The notes beneath the pieces were generated by a model. That model did not search any database, was not told where the DNA came from, and saw only the letters and a list, made by a program, of their open reading frames with translations. Of a DNA stretch of 64,000 nt, positions 25,689-34,239 are shown piece after piece; position 1 is the first letter of the stretch; each line of letters begins with the position of its first letter. The translations under genes were made by a program, and so were the position numbers. Source of the DNA: Microbacterium sp. cf332 (GTDB taxonomy: Bacteria > Actinomycetota > Actinomycetes > Actinomycetales > Microbacteriaceae); NCBI RefSeq assembly GCF_900102175.1, contig NZ_FNKN01000002.1:372001-436000 (forward strand). Direction: 5' to 3'.

Positions 25689-26629
25689 GACCGTGCCCCC
25701 TTGTTCTGACGGAACTGGTTGATCAGGTACAGCGAGAGGATCACCAGGATCGCCACGACGAGCACGTTGCCCATCGCCGAGGCGTACCCGATCTCGCGGT
25801 TGCGGAACGCCTCGAGGTAGGTGAACAGCGGCGGGATCATCGTCCGGCCGCCCGGGCCGCCCTCGGTCAGCACGTAGATCAAGCCGAACGAGTTGAACTG
25901 CCAGATGAAGTCGAGCGCCGTCACGGCGATGATCACCGGCCGCAGGGCGGGCAGCGTCACGTGCCAGAATCGGCGGCCCGCGCCCGCGCCGTCGACGGCG
26001 GCGGCCTCGTGCTGCTCGGGCGCGATCGATTGCATGCCCGCGAGGAGCAGCACGGTGGTCTGCGGGATGCCGGCCCAGACGCCGACGACGATCACGGCGG
26101 GCAGCGCGGTCGAGAAGTCGCCGAGCCAGTTGACGCCGGGGATACCGAGCCAGCCGAGCACGCCGTTGAGCGGGCCCGAGTTGGGGTTGTAGATCATGCG
26201 CCAGACGATCGCGATGACCACCGGCGGCATCGCCCACGGGATGAGTGCGAGGACGCGGGTCAGGCCCTTGAGTCGCAGGTTGCTGTTGAGCAGGAGTGCG
26301 AGACCCATCGCGCTCACCAGGGTGAGGAGCGCGACCGACCCGGCCCAGACGATGCCGATGCCGAACGACTGCCAGAACCGCCGGTCACCGGCCAGTTCGA
26401 TGAAGTTGTCGAGGCCGACGAAACCGACCTCGGCGTTGCGCGCGAGCGTCGCATCCGTGAAACCGAGCAGCACGCCGCTGACGAGCGGGATGACCGAGAA
26501 GATGATGATCGGCAGAAGCGCCGGCGCGACGAGCGCGATGGCCTCGCGGCGTTGCGCGCGCGCCCGCGGTCCGATCCGGCGCACGCGGGGTGGCTGCGGG
26601 GACGTCTTCGTCCCGTCGAGCGTGGTCAT
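25685..26629 (-). CDS. ABC transporter permease, MalF type
   Basis: 314 residues from the ATG at 26629, overlapping the lacI stop by 4 bases. A basic cytoplasmic start is followed by EAIALVAPALLPIIIFSVIPLVSGVLLGFTDATL. The EAA loop reads HEAAAVDGAGAGRRFWHVTLPALRP. It is the first transporter gene, directly translationally coupled to the regulator. Confidence 0.93.
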   Translation of the reverse strand: MTTLDGTKTSPQPPRVRRIGPRARAQRREAIALVAPALLPIIIFSVIPLVSGVLLGFTDATLARNAEVGFVGLDNFIELAGDRRFWQSFGIGIVWAGSVALLTLVSAMGLALLLNSNLRLKGLTRVLALIPWAMPPVVIAIVWRMIYNPNSGPLNGVLGWLGIPGVNWLGDFSTALPAVIVVGVWAGIPQTTVLLLAGMQSIAPEQHEAAAVDGAGAGRRFWHVTLPALRPVIIAVTALDFIWQFNSFGLIYVLTEGGPGGRTMIPPLFTYLEAFRNREIGYASAMGNVLVVAILVILSLYLINQFRQNKGARS

Positions 26630-27675
26630 CCGTGGGCCCTCTCTTCGTCGACGGGCTCGAGGCGGCGGAGCGCCGACGGGGCCGACGCCGAGGACGAACC
26701 GCGCACGACCAGCGCGGGCGGCACCGTCACCGACTGCGGGGGCCGCGCGGCGTCGGCGATACGCGCCAGCAGCATCTCGGCGGCGGCGCGACCGCGCTCC
26801 TTCGCTCCGAGATCGACGCTCGTGAGCCCCGGGCGCACGACCTCGGCGAGCTCGGTGTTGTCGAGGCCCGTCACCGCGATGTCGACCGGCACGCGCAGAC
26901 CCAGGTCCTCCGCGGCGCGGAGCACCCCCACGCCGATGAGGTCGTTCGCTGCGACGACCGCCGTCGGCCGGTCGGGGCGGTCGAGCAGCGGAAGCGCGGC
27001 GTCGTATCCCGCTGCGATCGTGAAGTCGAGGGAGTCGATGCGCCGGGTGCGCAAGTCGGCGTGCTTCGCGACCGCGTCGATGAAACCGTCGCGACGCATC
27101 GCGCCCGGGGTCGTGTCGGCGGGGCCGTTGACGAATGCGATGTCGCGACGACCCTCGGCGACCAGGTGGTCGACGACCAGGCGCATGGCTGTCGGCGAGT
27201 CGGCACGCACGGTGTCGAAAGCGGCGGAGTCGGGCAGGCGACCGAGCACCACGAACGGGATGGGGGCCGCGGCGAGTGCGGTGAGCAGCTCGTCGGTCAC
27301 GCGCAGGGGCGAGATGATCAGGCCGTCGACGTAGCCGCGGCCGAGGTCGCGCACGACATCCACCGACGACGATCCGGTCCCGGTCGACGACAGCAGCAGC
27401 CGGTAACCGGACGCCGACACGACCTGCTCGATCGCGGCCATCATCTCGACGTAGACCGGGTTGCCGATGTCGGCGACGGCGTATCCGAGCTGCAGGGTGC
27501 GTCCACGCTTGAGTGACTGCGCGGTGGCGTCGGCGACGTATCCGAGCTCTCGTGCCGCGTCGCGCACCTTGGCCGCGGTCTCGGGGCTCGCGATCAGGCC
27601 GTTGAGGGCTCGCGACGCGCTCGCGACCGACACACCGGCTCGAGCGGCGACCTGCGTGATCGTGACACGGACCAT
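26626..27675 (-). CDS. LacI-family transcriptional regulator
   Basis: 349 residues from the ATG at 27675, chosen because MVRVTITQVAARAGVSVASASRALNGL is the standard LacI start; an in-frame start 12 codons earlier overlaps an operator. The helix-turn-helix and hinge helix are followed by a periplasmic-binding-protein-like sensor (TLQLGYAVADIGNPVYVEMMAAIEQVV, IPFVVLGRLPDSAAFDTVRADSPTAMRL, TAVVAANDLIGVGVLRAAEDLGLRVPVDIAVTGLDN). It is the first gene of the ten-gene leftward operon and has two LacI-type operators just upstream, so it very likely represses its own operon until the imported sugar or a derivative binds. Confidence 0.93.
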   Translation of the reverse strand: MVRVTITQVAARAGVSVASASRALNGLIASPETAAKVRDAARELGYVADATAQSLKRGRTLQLGYAVADIGNPVYVEMMAAIEQVVSASGYRLLLSSTGTGSSSVDVVRDLGRGYVDGLIISPLRVTDELLTALAAAPIPFVVLGRLPDSAAFDTVRADSPTAMRLVVDHLVAEGRRDIAFVNGPADTTPGAMRRDGFIDAVAKHADLRTRRIDSLDFTIAAGYDAALPLLDRPDRPTAVVAANDLIGVGVLRAAEDLGLRVPVDIAVTGLDNTELAEVVRPGLTSVDLGAKERGRAAAEMLLARIADAARPPQSVTVPPALVVRGSSSASAPSALRRLEPVDEERAHG

Positions 27676-27693
27676 GGCTCTCCCTCGAGCGTT

Positions 27694-27732
27694 TGTAAAC
27701 GTTTCCAACACTGGATGTTGTAAACGTTCTCA
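27694..27732. promoter_or_regulatory. Two LacI-type operators upstream of the lacI operon
   Basis: TGTAAACGTTTCCA (27694-27707) and TTGTAAACGTTCTCA (27718-27732) each centre on AACGTT, the core of LacI/GalR-family operators. The centres (27700/27701 and 27725/27726) are 25 bases apart. They lie 20-57 bases before the lacI start codon, where they would overlap the promoter. Confidence 0.75.
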
Positions 27733-27862
27733 CCTCGACGGGTGCGATGTCAACCCTCGGTCTCCGCTTCACTCCCCGTATCTGGCAGCCGCGGAGGTGC
27801 CCATCCGCGCGGTCATCGGGGATCCGCACCGTCGGAGGCGCCCCTCGCGCACGATGGCCGAG

Positions 27863-28495
27863 TCAGCGCAGCATCCGTGCGGTCACGTTCTGCACCGGAC
27901 CGGTGAGGAACATCACCAGGAGCCCGAGGTAGCCGACCGGCGGAAAGACGAGAGCGATCGCGAGCGCCGCGAGGAACAGCACGATCATCGACAGGTCGAT
28001 CGACATGCCGAGGCGCAGGTCCTTGCGCGAGGCGCTGTGCAGCCCCAGATGTCGCGCCAGATGCACGCGGGTCACGAGCAGCACGCCGCTCGCAACGACG
28101 AGCGGGCCGATGTAGAGCACCTTCTGGAGCGCGTCGTCGGCGATCTGGCCCGTGAGGGCGGTGACGACCGGCATCCAGACGATCGTGAGCATCCACGCGA
28201 CCGTGATCCACATCAACGCCGGGGTGATGCGCTGCACCGAGACGAAGAGGCGGTGGTGCAGCATCCAGAACATCGCGATGAGCACGAAGCTGATGAGGAA
28301 GCTCTGCAGCTGATCGCGCTGATCGACGAGCCACTCCCACGTCGTGTGATCGTTCCCCGCGCTCTCGCCCACGCTCTCCATGAGCGGCAGGATCAGCAGA
28401 GTCATCGCGATGGCGACGACGGCGTCGACGAAGGCCTTCGTGCGCTCGGCGCTGAGTCCCCGGAACCCGGGCTCCGGCGCGACGTCATCGCTCAT
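27863..28495 (-). CDS. TMEM175-like (DUF1211) potassium channel family protein
   Basis: 210 residues with six hydrophobic segments. The first helix has the family motif in the form RTKAFVDAVVAIAMTLLIL, where most members have RxxxFSDxVxAIxxTLLxL; Val replaces the usual Ser. Bacterial TMEM175 proteins assemble as tetramers and pass potassium with low selectivity. The gene stands alone between the sigma-factor locus and the lacI operon, reading in the same direction as both. Channel function is inferred from family only. Confidence 0.82.
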   Translation of the reverse strand: MSDDVAPEPGFRGLSAERTKAFVDAVVAIAMTLLILPLMESVGESAGNDHTTWEWLVDQRDQLQSFLISFVLIAMFWMLHHRLFVSVQRITPALMWITVAWMLTIVWMPVVTALTGQIADDALQKVLYIGPLVVASGVLLVTRVHLARHLGLHSASRKDLRLGMSIDLSMIVLFLAALAIALVFPPVGYLGLLVMFLTGPVQNVTARMLR

Positions 28496-28606
28496 GCCCA
28501 GGATGCTAGCGCCCGGCCGGCTCCTGCGTGCACTGCCCCGTCGGTCTGCATCCCCGTACGAAGAGATCTTGGCACAGGGTTCCGGCGCGGCGTGTCGAGG
28601 GGCCTC

Positions 28607-29182
28607 TCATGAGTCGATTGCACTGTAGGCGAGGCGGAGCTTGCCCAGTGCGCGCGCATATCGGGTGCGTGCTGTACCTGGATTGATTCCCATCACTCTG
28701 CCCGCGGCGGCGATCGACAGCTCCTCCCACACAACGAGCCGGACGAGTTCTTGATCGCGAGCGGGAAGGAGCTTCACCGCCTCGGCCGCGATGAACGCCT
28801 CATCCGGAACGTCCTCGACTGGAGTGAGCGCGGCCGCGGTCCGAAGCGCCTCGTCAGCTCGATCCCGACGAGCTTCACCGCGGTGGTGGTTCGAGAGCAC
28901 CTTGCGGGCGATCCCGTACGCCCACGCCCGACGCTCGTCATCCACCGCCGGGAGTCGTGAGCGATGCCTCCACAGCGCCACGAGCGTCTCCGACGTGCAG
29001 TCTGCGGCATCGTCCGTCGGCGTGACACGCCGGGCGAAGTACCTCAGAAGCAACGGGACGAGCGGCGCGACTGCCTCCTCGAAAGCGCGATCACCACCCC
29101 CGGCGACGGCGGCTGTCTCATCCTTCGCAAACCGGTCCGCGGGTGGCTTCAACTCGCTTCCAGCTGCTCTCGCCGCGGTCAT
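28607..29182 (-). CDS. ECF-type sigma-70 family RNA polymerase sigma factor
   Basis: 191 residues. Region 2 is seen around FARRVTPTDDAADCTSETLVALWRH and region 4 around LPARDQELVRLVVWEELSIAAAGRVMGINPGTARTRYARALGKLR, separated by a short linker, with no region 1 or 3, as in ECF factors. Its start overlaps the stop of the preceding membrane-protein gene by 4 bases, so the two are coupled. Its regulon is unknown. Confidence 0.88.
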   Translation of the reverse strand: MTAARAAGSELKPPADRFAKDETAAVAGGGDRAFEEAVAPLVPLLLRYFARRVTPTDDAADCTSETLVALWRHRSRLPAVDDERRAWAYGIARKVLSNHHRGEARRDRADEALRTAAALTPVEDVPDEAFIAAEAVKLLPARDQELVRLVVWEELSIAAAGRVMGINPGTARTRYARALGKLRLAYSAIDS

Positions 29183-29949
29183 CGGTCGTCCCCGAAGACC
29201 TCGTCGAAGACCTCATCCACGAGCTCGCGGCGTTCGACCCCGTCCCAGCCCGGAGCTTGCTCGTATTCAGCCGCGGCCTGCGCAGCTTCGCGGTCCCCCG
29301 CCGCGATCCGCTCTGCGAACGCCCGCATGATGTCTGTTATCCCGCCGCCGTCAGTGGCTACGAGCGCAGGCCAGCCAGCTGCTTCCGCGATGACGCGAGA
29401 CGCGGTCTCCTGCGCCGCGGTGTCACCACCGTCATTCGCGGCGATCCACGCAGTCAACCAATCCTTGTATGACTCCGACTCGTAGGCCCGGCGGAGCGAC
29501 GTGACCGGGGTGAGTGCATCACGGGACGAGATGGTGACGACGCGTGCAGTCAGATCCTCTCGGGTGACCCCCGGCGCCAGCGGCATCCACGTGGGATAGA
29601 CCGATGCGACGACCTCGTCGAGATCGGGCGCACTCAGATCGATCCATTCATCATCACAGTCGTATTCGGTTACTCCACCGTCGATGCAGCGATCGCGATG
29701 GTCGCCGGGATTCGGGGATCCGAACCATCCCGTCTGCGCCATGAAACCTGTCGCAGCCGCACCAGCGGGAACGCCCACCACAATCACTGCTGCTATCGCC
29801 GCCGCGATCATCGCCCAGCGTGGCCGTCTCCGTTCCGGACGCGCGCGGCGCACGGCCAGCAGCGCATCACTGTCGGAGACGGTCGTCAACGCTGCGGGGT
29901 CGGCCGCCCGCAGGGCGGCAATCAACTCGTCGTCGGCCATCATCTTCAT
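29179..29949 (-). CDS. Single-span membrane protein, possible anti-sigma factor
   Basis: About 256 residues from the ATG at 29949, which has GGGAG five bases upstream; an ATG four codons earlier (29961) lacks one. A cytoplasmic N-terminal part of about 45 residues with DDELIAALRAADPAAL is followed by one membrane segment (MIAAAIAAVIVVGVPAGAAA) and a ~185-residue external domain with two Cys in DRCIDGGVTEYDCDDEW. No zinc-binding anti-sigma motif (HxxxCxxC) is seen. Coupling to the sigma gene suggests it senses something outside and controls that sigma factor, although it precedes rather than follows the sigma gene, unlike the common order. Confidence 0.6.
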   Translation of the reverse strand: MKMMADDELIAALRAADPAALTTVSDSDALLAVRRARPERRRPRWAMIAAAIAAVIVVGVPAGAAATGFMAQTGWFGSPNPGDHRDRCIDGGVTEYDCDDEWIDLSAPDLDEVVASVYPTWMPLAPGVTREDLTARVVTISSRDALTPVTSLRRAYESESYKDWLTAWIAANDGGDTAAQETASRVIAEAAGWPALVATDGGGITDIMRAFAERIAAGDREAAQAAAEYEQAPGWDGVERRELVDEVFDEVFGDDR

Positions 29950-30114
29950 GAGCGCTCCCATCGTGTCTGAACACTCAGTTCATGTCCGCACCAACCCGAA
30001 CCGTTTCATTCCATTCGAGAAAGGTCGGCTTCGCCGTCGACCGCATGGGGACCCCGCCGGCGGGACGAGCAGGAGCACGGCACGCCAAGCCAGTCGATGA
30101 GTAGCAGTTGACCA

Positions 30115-30504
30115 TCAGGTGCGCTGACCGAGTCCGAAATGCTGCATCTCAGCTTCGCTCAGCATGCGCGAGCGGATGATGAACCGCATCCCGGTCGGCC
30201 CTTCCACGCTGAATCCGGCGCCGCGCCCCGGCACCGCGTCGATCGTGATGTGCGTGTACTTCCAGTACTCGAACTGCGCGAGCGAGATGAACACCTCGAT
30301 CGGATCGTCGAGACCGACGTCGAGCTCGCCAAGCTTCACGTCGGCCGGCCCCGTCAGGAACATCCCGACCGGATAGCACATCGGTGCTGAGCCGTCGCAG
30401 CATCCCCCCGACTGGTGGAACATCAGCTTCCCGTGCTGCTGCGTGAGCCCCCGCAGGAGCTCCCCCGCTTCGTCGGTGATCGCCACCCTGCTGTATCCGC
30501 TCAT
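30115..30504 (-). CDS. DUF779 family protein
   Basis: 129 residues. The conserved DUF779 segment HGKLMFHQSGGCCDGSAPMCYP with three cysteines, and FEYWKYTHITIDAVPGRGAGFSVEGPTGMRFIIRSR near the end, identify the family. Its biochemical role is unknown, but the gene is regularly found next to acetaldehyde-type aldehyde dehydrogenases, as here. AAGGAGG is present upstream of the start. A 13-base-stem hairpin separates it from the dehydrogenase gene. Confidence 0.88.
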   Translation of the reverse strand: MSGYSRVAITDEAGELLRGLTQQHGKLMFHQSGGCCDGSAPMCYPVGMFLTGPADVKLGELDVGLDDPIEVFISLAQFEYWKYTHITIDAVPGRGAGFSVEGPTGMRFIIRSRMLSEAEMQHFGLGQRT

Positions 30505-30539
30505 AGCCCTCTCCCTCCTTCGATCCGCGAGACCTCACT

Positions 30540-30582
30540 CGCGCCCCGAGACCCTGGCGTCAAGCCATCGTCTCGGGGCGCG
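30540..30582 (-). terminator. Hairpin in the aldehyde dehydrogenase - DUF779 gap
   Basis: A perfect 13-base stem (30540-30552 with 30570-30582) has a 17-base loop that can fold further (TGGC with GCCA). It lies between the dehydrogenase stop at 30609 and the DUF779 start at 30504, with no U-run. It may be a leaky terminator or an mRNA-stability hairpin that lowers DUF779 relative to the dehydrogenase. Confidence 0.5.
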
Positions 30583-30608
30583 GATGGGGTTTCGCGGATG
30601 GATGCGGC

Positions 30609-32156
30609 TCAGAAGAAGCCCATCGCGCCTTCGGCGTACGACACGAGGAGGTTCTTCGTCTGCTGGTAGTGGTCGAGCATCTTGAGGTGATTCTCGCGGC
30701 CGATGCCCGACTGCTTGTACCCACCGAAAGCGGCGTGCGCGGGGTACTGGTGGTAGGTGTTCGTCCACACGCGGCCGGCCTCGATCGCCCGGCCGGCGCG
30801 GTAGGCGGTGTCACCCGAGCGGCTCCAGACGCCCGCGCCGAGCCCGTAGAGGGTGTCGTTCGCGATGCCGATCGCATCGTCGAAGTCGTCGAAGCTCGTC
30901 ACCGAGACGACCGGGCCGAAGATCTCCTCCTGGAAGATGCGCATGTCGTTCGTGCCCTCGAAGACCGTGGGAGCGACGTAGTACCCGCCACTCAGCTCAC
31001 CGCCGAGGTCGACCCGCTCGCCACCGGCGAGCAGCTTCGCTCCCCCGGCCTTGCCGATGTCGATGTACGACAGGATCTTCTCGAGCTGGTCGTTCGATGC
31101 CTGCGCACCGATCATCGTCGCCGGGTCGAGCGGGTTGCCCTGCACGATCTTGCCGACGCGGTCGAGGCCGTCGCCGAGGAACGAGTCGTACACCGACCGC
31201 TGGATGAGCGCCCGCGACGGGCACGTGCACACCTCGCCCTGATTGAGCGCGAAGAACGTGAAGCCCTCGAGGGCCTTGTCGTAGTAGTCGTCGCGCTCGC
31301 GCGCGACATCCTCGAAGAACACGTTGGCGCTCTTGCCCCCGAGTTCGAGCGTGACGGGGATGAGGTTTTGCGAGGCGTACTGCATGATCAGGCGCCCCGT
31401 CGTCGTCTCGCCCGTGAACGCGACCTTGCGGATGCGGCGGTGCTGCGCGAGCGGCGCGCCGGCCTCGATGCCGAAGCCGTTGACGATGTTCACGACGCCG
31501 GCCGGCAGCAGGTCGCCGATCAGCTCGAACAGGAACAGGATCGATGCGGGCGTCTGCTCCGCGGGCTTGAGCACGACGCAGTTGCCGGCGGCGAGCGCGG
31601 GCGCGAGCTTCCACGTCGCCATCAGGATCGGGAAGTTCCACGGGATGATCTGCCCGACCACGCCGAGCGGCTCGTGGAAGTGGTACGCGACGGTGTCTTC
31701 GTCGATCTGGCTGAGCGAGCCCTCCTGGGCGCGGAGCACCCCGGCGAAGTAGCGGAAGTGGTCGATCGCGAGCGGGATGTCGGCGGCGAGGGTCTCGCGC
31801 ACCGGCTTGCCGTTCTCCCAGGTCTCGGCGACCGCGATCTTCTCGAGGTGCTGCTCCATGCGGTCGGCGATCTTGTTCAGGATGACCGAGCGCTCCGCAG
31901 GCGTCGTCCTCTTCCACGACTCGAACGCCTGCCAGGCCACGTCGACCGCGCGGTCGACGTCTTCGACGGTGCCGCGTCCGACCTCGCAGAACGGCTTGCC
32001 GGTGACGGGCGTGATGTTCTCGAAGTACTGCCCCTTGACGGGTTCGACGAACTCGCCGCCGATGTAATGCCCGTAGCGGGCGCGGTACTCCGCGACGGCT
32101 CCGCGCTGACCCGGAGCGGCGTAGACGCTCGAGACGCCCTCTTCGACGATGGTCAT
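30609..32156 (-). CDS. NAD-dependent aldehyde dehydrogenase (acetaldehyde type)
   Basis: 515 residues, full length for the ALDH superfamily. Catalytic and cofactor motifs: [56 protein letters not shown] (general-base Glu) and [13 protein letters not shown] (nucleophile Cys), ending with [31 protein letters not shown]. The C-x-C around the nucleophile and pairing with DUF779 are typical of ExaC/AldB-like acetaldehyde dehydrogenases of actinobacteria. GAGGAGA precedes the ATG. Confidence 0.93.
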   Translation of the reverse strand: MTIVEEGVSSVYAAPGQRGAVAEYRARYGHYIGGEFVEPVKGQYFENITPVTGKPFCEVGRGTVEDVDRAVDVAWQAFESWKRTTPAERSVILNKIADRMEQHLEKIAVAETWENGKPVRETLAADIPLAIDHFRYFAGVLRAQEGSLSQIDEDTVAYHFHEPLGVVGQIIPWNFPILMATWKLAPALAAGNCVVLKPAEQTPASILFLFELIGDLLPAGVVNIVNGFGIEAGAPLAQHRRIRKVAFTGETTTGRLIMQYASQNLIPVTLELGGKSANVFFEDVARERDDYYDKALEGFTFFALNQGEVCTCPSRALIQRSVYDSFLGDGLDRVGKIVQGNPLDPATMIGAQASNDQLEKILSYIDIGKAGGAKLLAGGERVDLGGELSGGYYVAPTVFEGTNDMRIFQEEIFGPVVSVTSFDDFDDAIGIANDTLYGLGAGVWSRSGDTAYRAGRAIEAGRVWTNTYHQYPAHAAFGGYKQSGIGRENHLKMLDHYQQTKNLLVSYAEGAMGFF

Positions 32157-32217
32157 GTCATCTCCTCGACTCCCCGCGGCGCCGATGCTGCGGTGGTGCC
32201 GGGCACGCTACGCCGAC

Positions 32218-32625
32218 CTACGTTGCATCCCGTTGCACAGGGGGCGCGACGGCGCTTCGATAGCTCTCGATCTTCCGTTCCAGTGCCACGAGATGCCGGT
32301 GCAGCTCGGCCTGGCGTTCGAGCACGACCACGTGATGCGCTTCGAGGAGGGCCAGCCGCTCATGCTCGTCGGCGCCCGCGTGATAGGCCGCGGCGAACGT
32401 GCGCATCTCCTGCACGCTCATCCCCGTGCCGCGCAGCATCACGACGCCGGCCAGCCAGCTCAGCGAGCCCGCGTCGTAACGACGCCAGCCTCCGGGTCCC
32501 CGCGGCGGAGCAGGCGCGATGCCTTCCTTCTCGTAGTAGCGGATCGTGTCGACGGTGATTCCGAGCAGCTCGGCGGCGGCGCTGATCGTGACCGGTTCGG
32601 CGGTCCGGACCTCGGGTAGCAGCAT
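32218..32625 (-). CDS. MerR-family transcriptional regulator
   Basis: 135 residues. The N-terminal MerR helix-turn-helix reads TISAAAELLGITVDTIRYYEKEGIAPAPPRGPGGWRRYDAGSLSWL, followed by a coiled-coil dimerisation helix from about residue 80 (LEAHHVVVLERQAELHRHLVALERKIESY). There is no cysteine-rich metal-binding tail, so it probably senses an organic or redox signal, or acts like the NADPH-oxidoreductase-linked YhdM/CueR-like group. It is divergent from the aldo/keto reductase gene. Confidence 0.9.
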   Translation of the reverse strand: MLLPEVRTAEPVTISAAAELLGITVDTIRYYEKEGIAPAPPRGPGGWRRYDAGSLSWLAGVVMLRGTGMSVQEMRTFAAAYHAGADEHERLALLEAHHVVVLERQAELHRHLVALERKIESYRSAVAPPVQRDAT

Positions 32626-32641
32626 GAGCGGAGTGTGTCAT

Positions 32642-32672
32642 TTGACATGGTGTGCGCACCAGGGAGCATGCT
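32642..32672 (+). promoter_or_regulatory. MerR-controlled promoter with 19-base spacer
   Basis: TTGACA (32642-32647) and CATGCT (32667-32672) are separated by 19 bases, longer than the normal 17. The spacer contains the dyad TGGTG-N4-CACCA (32648-32661). A stretched spacer with a dyad in it is the hallmark of promoters that MerR proteins twist into activity. It drives the aldo/keto reductase and lies 17 bases from the merR start codon. Confidence 0.65.
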
Positions 32673-32711
32673 TGCCGTCATCCGCCTCCCCACGATGAAC
32701 GGACGACAACC

Positions 32712-33695
32712 ATGCGGCAGACTCCTCTCGGCTCTCAAGGACTGATCACGTCGGCGATCGGGCTCGGATGCATGGGAATGAGCGCCTACTACGGGGGCGC
32801 GACCGAGGCGGAATCGATCGAGACGGTCCGCCGTGCTCTCGAAAGGGGGATCACCCTGTTCGACACAGCCGAGGTCTATGGGCCCTTCGAGAATGAGAAG
32901 CTCCTGAAGCGGGCTCTCGGGACCGACCGTGAGGCTGTGACGGTCGCCTCGAAGTTCGCGTGGGACTTCTCCGACGACGGCACGCCGCGAGGCATCGACG
33001 GCTCACCCGCCCACGCCCGCCGAGCGATCGATCGTTCACTGCGACACCTCGGCACAGACCACGTCGACCTCTGGTACCTGCACCGTGTCGACCCCGACGT
33101 GCCCATCGAAGACACGATCGGGGCCATGGGCGAAGCGGTGGAAGCCGGCAAGGCCCGCTACATCGGCATCTCGGAGACCTCCGCGGAGACCCTGCGACGC
33201 GCACACGCGACGTTCCCCGTCAGTGCGATCCAATCGGAGTACAGCCTGTTCGAGCGCGATGCCGAACACAACGGCGTCCTGGCCACGGCGAACGAGCTCG
33301 GAATCGGATTCGTGCCGTTCTCGCCGCTGGGGCGCGGCTTCCTGACGGGAACGGTGACCCGCACAGACGACCTGCCCGCCGGCGATGCCCGCCGCAACCT
33401 GCCGCGCTTCGCCGACGACGCCATCGCGGCCAACCTCCGCGTCGTCGCCGCCCTCCGGTCGATCGCCGATGAGAAGGGGATCACCCCGGCGCAGCTCGCG
33501 CTCGCGTGGCTCGTGCAGGCCGGTACGACCCCCATCCCCGGGACGACCAAGCCCGGCCGTGTCGAGGAGAACGTCGCGGCGGCGAGCGTCGTGCTCGAGA
33601 CCGACGATCTCGCCCGCATCGAGGCGGCGTCACCGCACGGAGTGGCAGTCGGTGCGCGCAACACCGAGGCGGCGATGGCTCGCGACCGCGGTTGA
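32712..33695 (+). CDS. Aldo/keto reductase
   Basis: 327 residues from the ATG at 32712. The barrel's catalytic tetrad is visible: Asp and Tyr in LFDTAEVYGPFENE, Lys in TVASKFAWD and His in DLWYLHRVDPDVP. The NADPH site near the C-terminus reads IPGTTKPGRVEENVAAASVVL. It belongs to the YajO/PLP-reductase-like AKR group (start RQTPLGSQGLITSAIGLGCMGMSAYYG). Single gene controlled by the divergent MerR protein, likely for detoxifying reactive carbonyls. Confidence 0.93.
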   Translation: MRQTPLGSQGLITSAIGLGCMGMSAYYGGATEAESIETVRRALERGITLFDTAEVYGPFENEKLLKRALGTDREAVTVASKFAWDFSDDGTPRGIDGSPAHARRAIDRSLRHLGTDHVDLWYLHRVDPDVPIEDTIGAMGEAVEAGKARYIGISETSAETLRRAHATFPVSAIQSEYSLFERDAEHNGVLATANELGIGFVPFSPLGRGFLTGTVTRTDDLPAGDARRNLPRFADDAIAANLRVVAALRSIADEKGITPAQLALAWLVQAGTTPIPGTTKPGRVEENVAAASVVLETDDLARIEAASPHGVAVGARNTEAAMARDRG

Positions 33696-33710
33696 GGTCG
33701 CGCGTCGGAC

Positions 33711-34226
33711 TCAGCGGCGCACGCGCCGCACCACGAAGCCCTCCGCCTGCGTCGACTCGTGCGCCACGCGCACTCCGTAGCGGTAGGCGAGCTTGCCGCC
33801 GAGCCAGCCCGACGCGCTGAGGGTCAGCAGGCTCACCACGCTGAAGATGACGCCGGCGACCGGGATGTCGTCCGTCGAGGTGCGCAGGAACAGCTGGAAC
33901 AGGTACGCGCCGCACACGACGAAGTTCAGCCCCATGTGAATGGTCGCGGTACTCGACGAGCGGGTGCGGTCGGGGATCCTCAGGTAGTCGAAGATGCCGA
34001 GCACGATCGCCACGACGCTGCCGACGAGGCCGATCCCGATCAGCACGCGCGACCCGACTGCATACGGGGTCGGATCGGCGACGATCAGGCCGATGACGTC
34101 GAAGACGAAGCTGGCGATCCACGCACCGATCGGGATCGTGACGGCGATCGGATGGAACGGATGTCCGTAGGGTCCGGCGAGCGGGTTCGCGGGGCGCTTG
34201 TCGGGGCGGGTGTCGAGGTCGGTCAT
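33711..34226 (-). CDS. DUF2231-like membrane protein, copy 1
   Basis: 171 residues with four hydrophobic segments and the opening motif AGPYGHPFHPIAVTIPIGAWIASFVFDVIG, typical of DUF2231, then TATIHMGLNFV and ASGWLGGKLAYRYGVRV. The histidines in the membrane-edge motifs could bind metal or haem, but no function is established. It lies 14 bases downstream of its close paralogue and was probably produced by tandem duplication. Confidence 0.8.
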   Translation of the reverse strand: MTDLDTRPDKRPANPLAGPYGHPFHPIAVTIPIGAWIASFVFDVIGLIVADPTPYAVGSRVLIGIGLVGSVVAIVLGIFDYLRIPDRTRSSSTATIHMGLNFVVCGAYLFQLFLRTSTDDIPVAGVIFSVVSLLTLSASGWLGGKLAYRYGVRVAHESTQAEGFVVRRVRR

Positions 34227-34239
34227 GGTCTCTCCTCGG

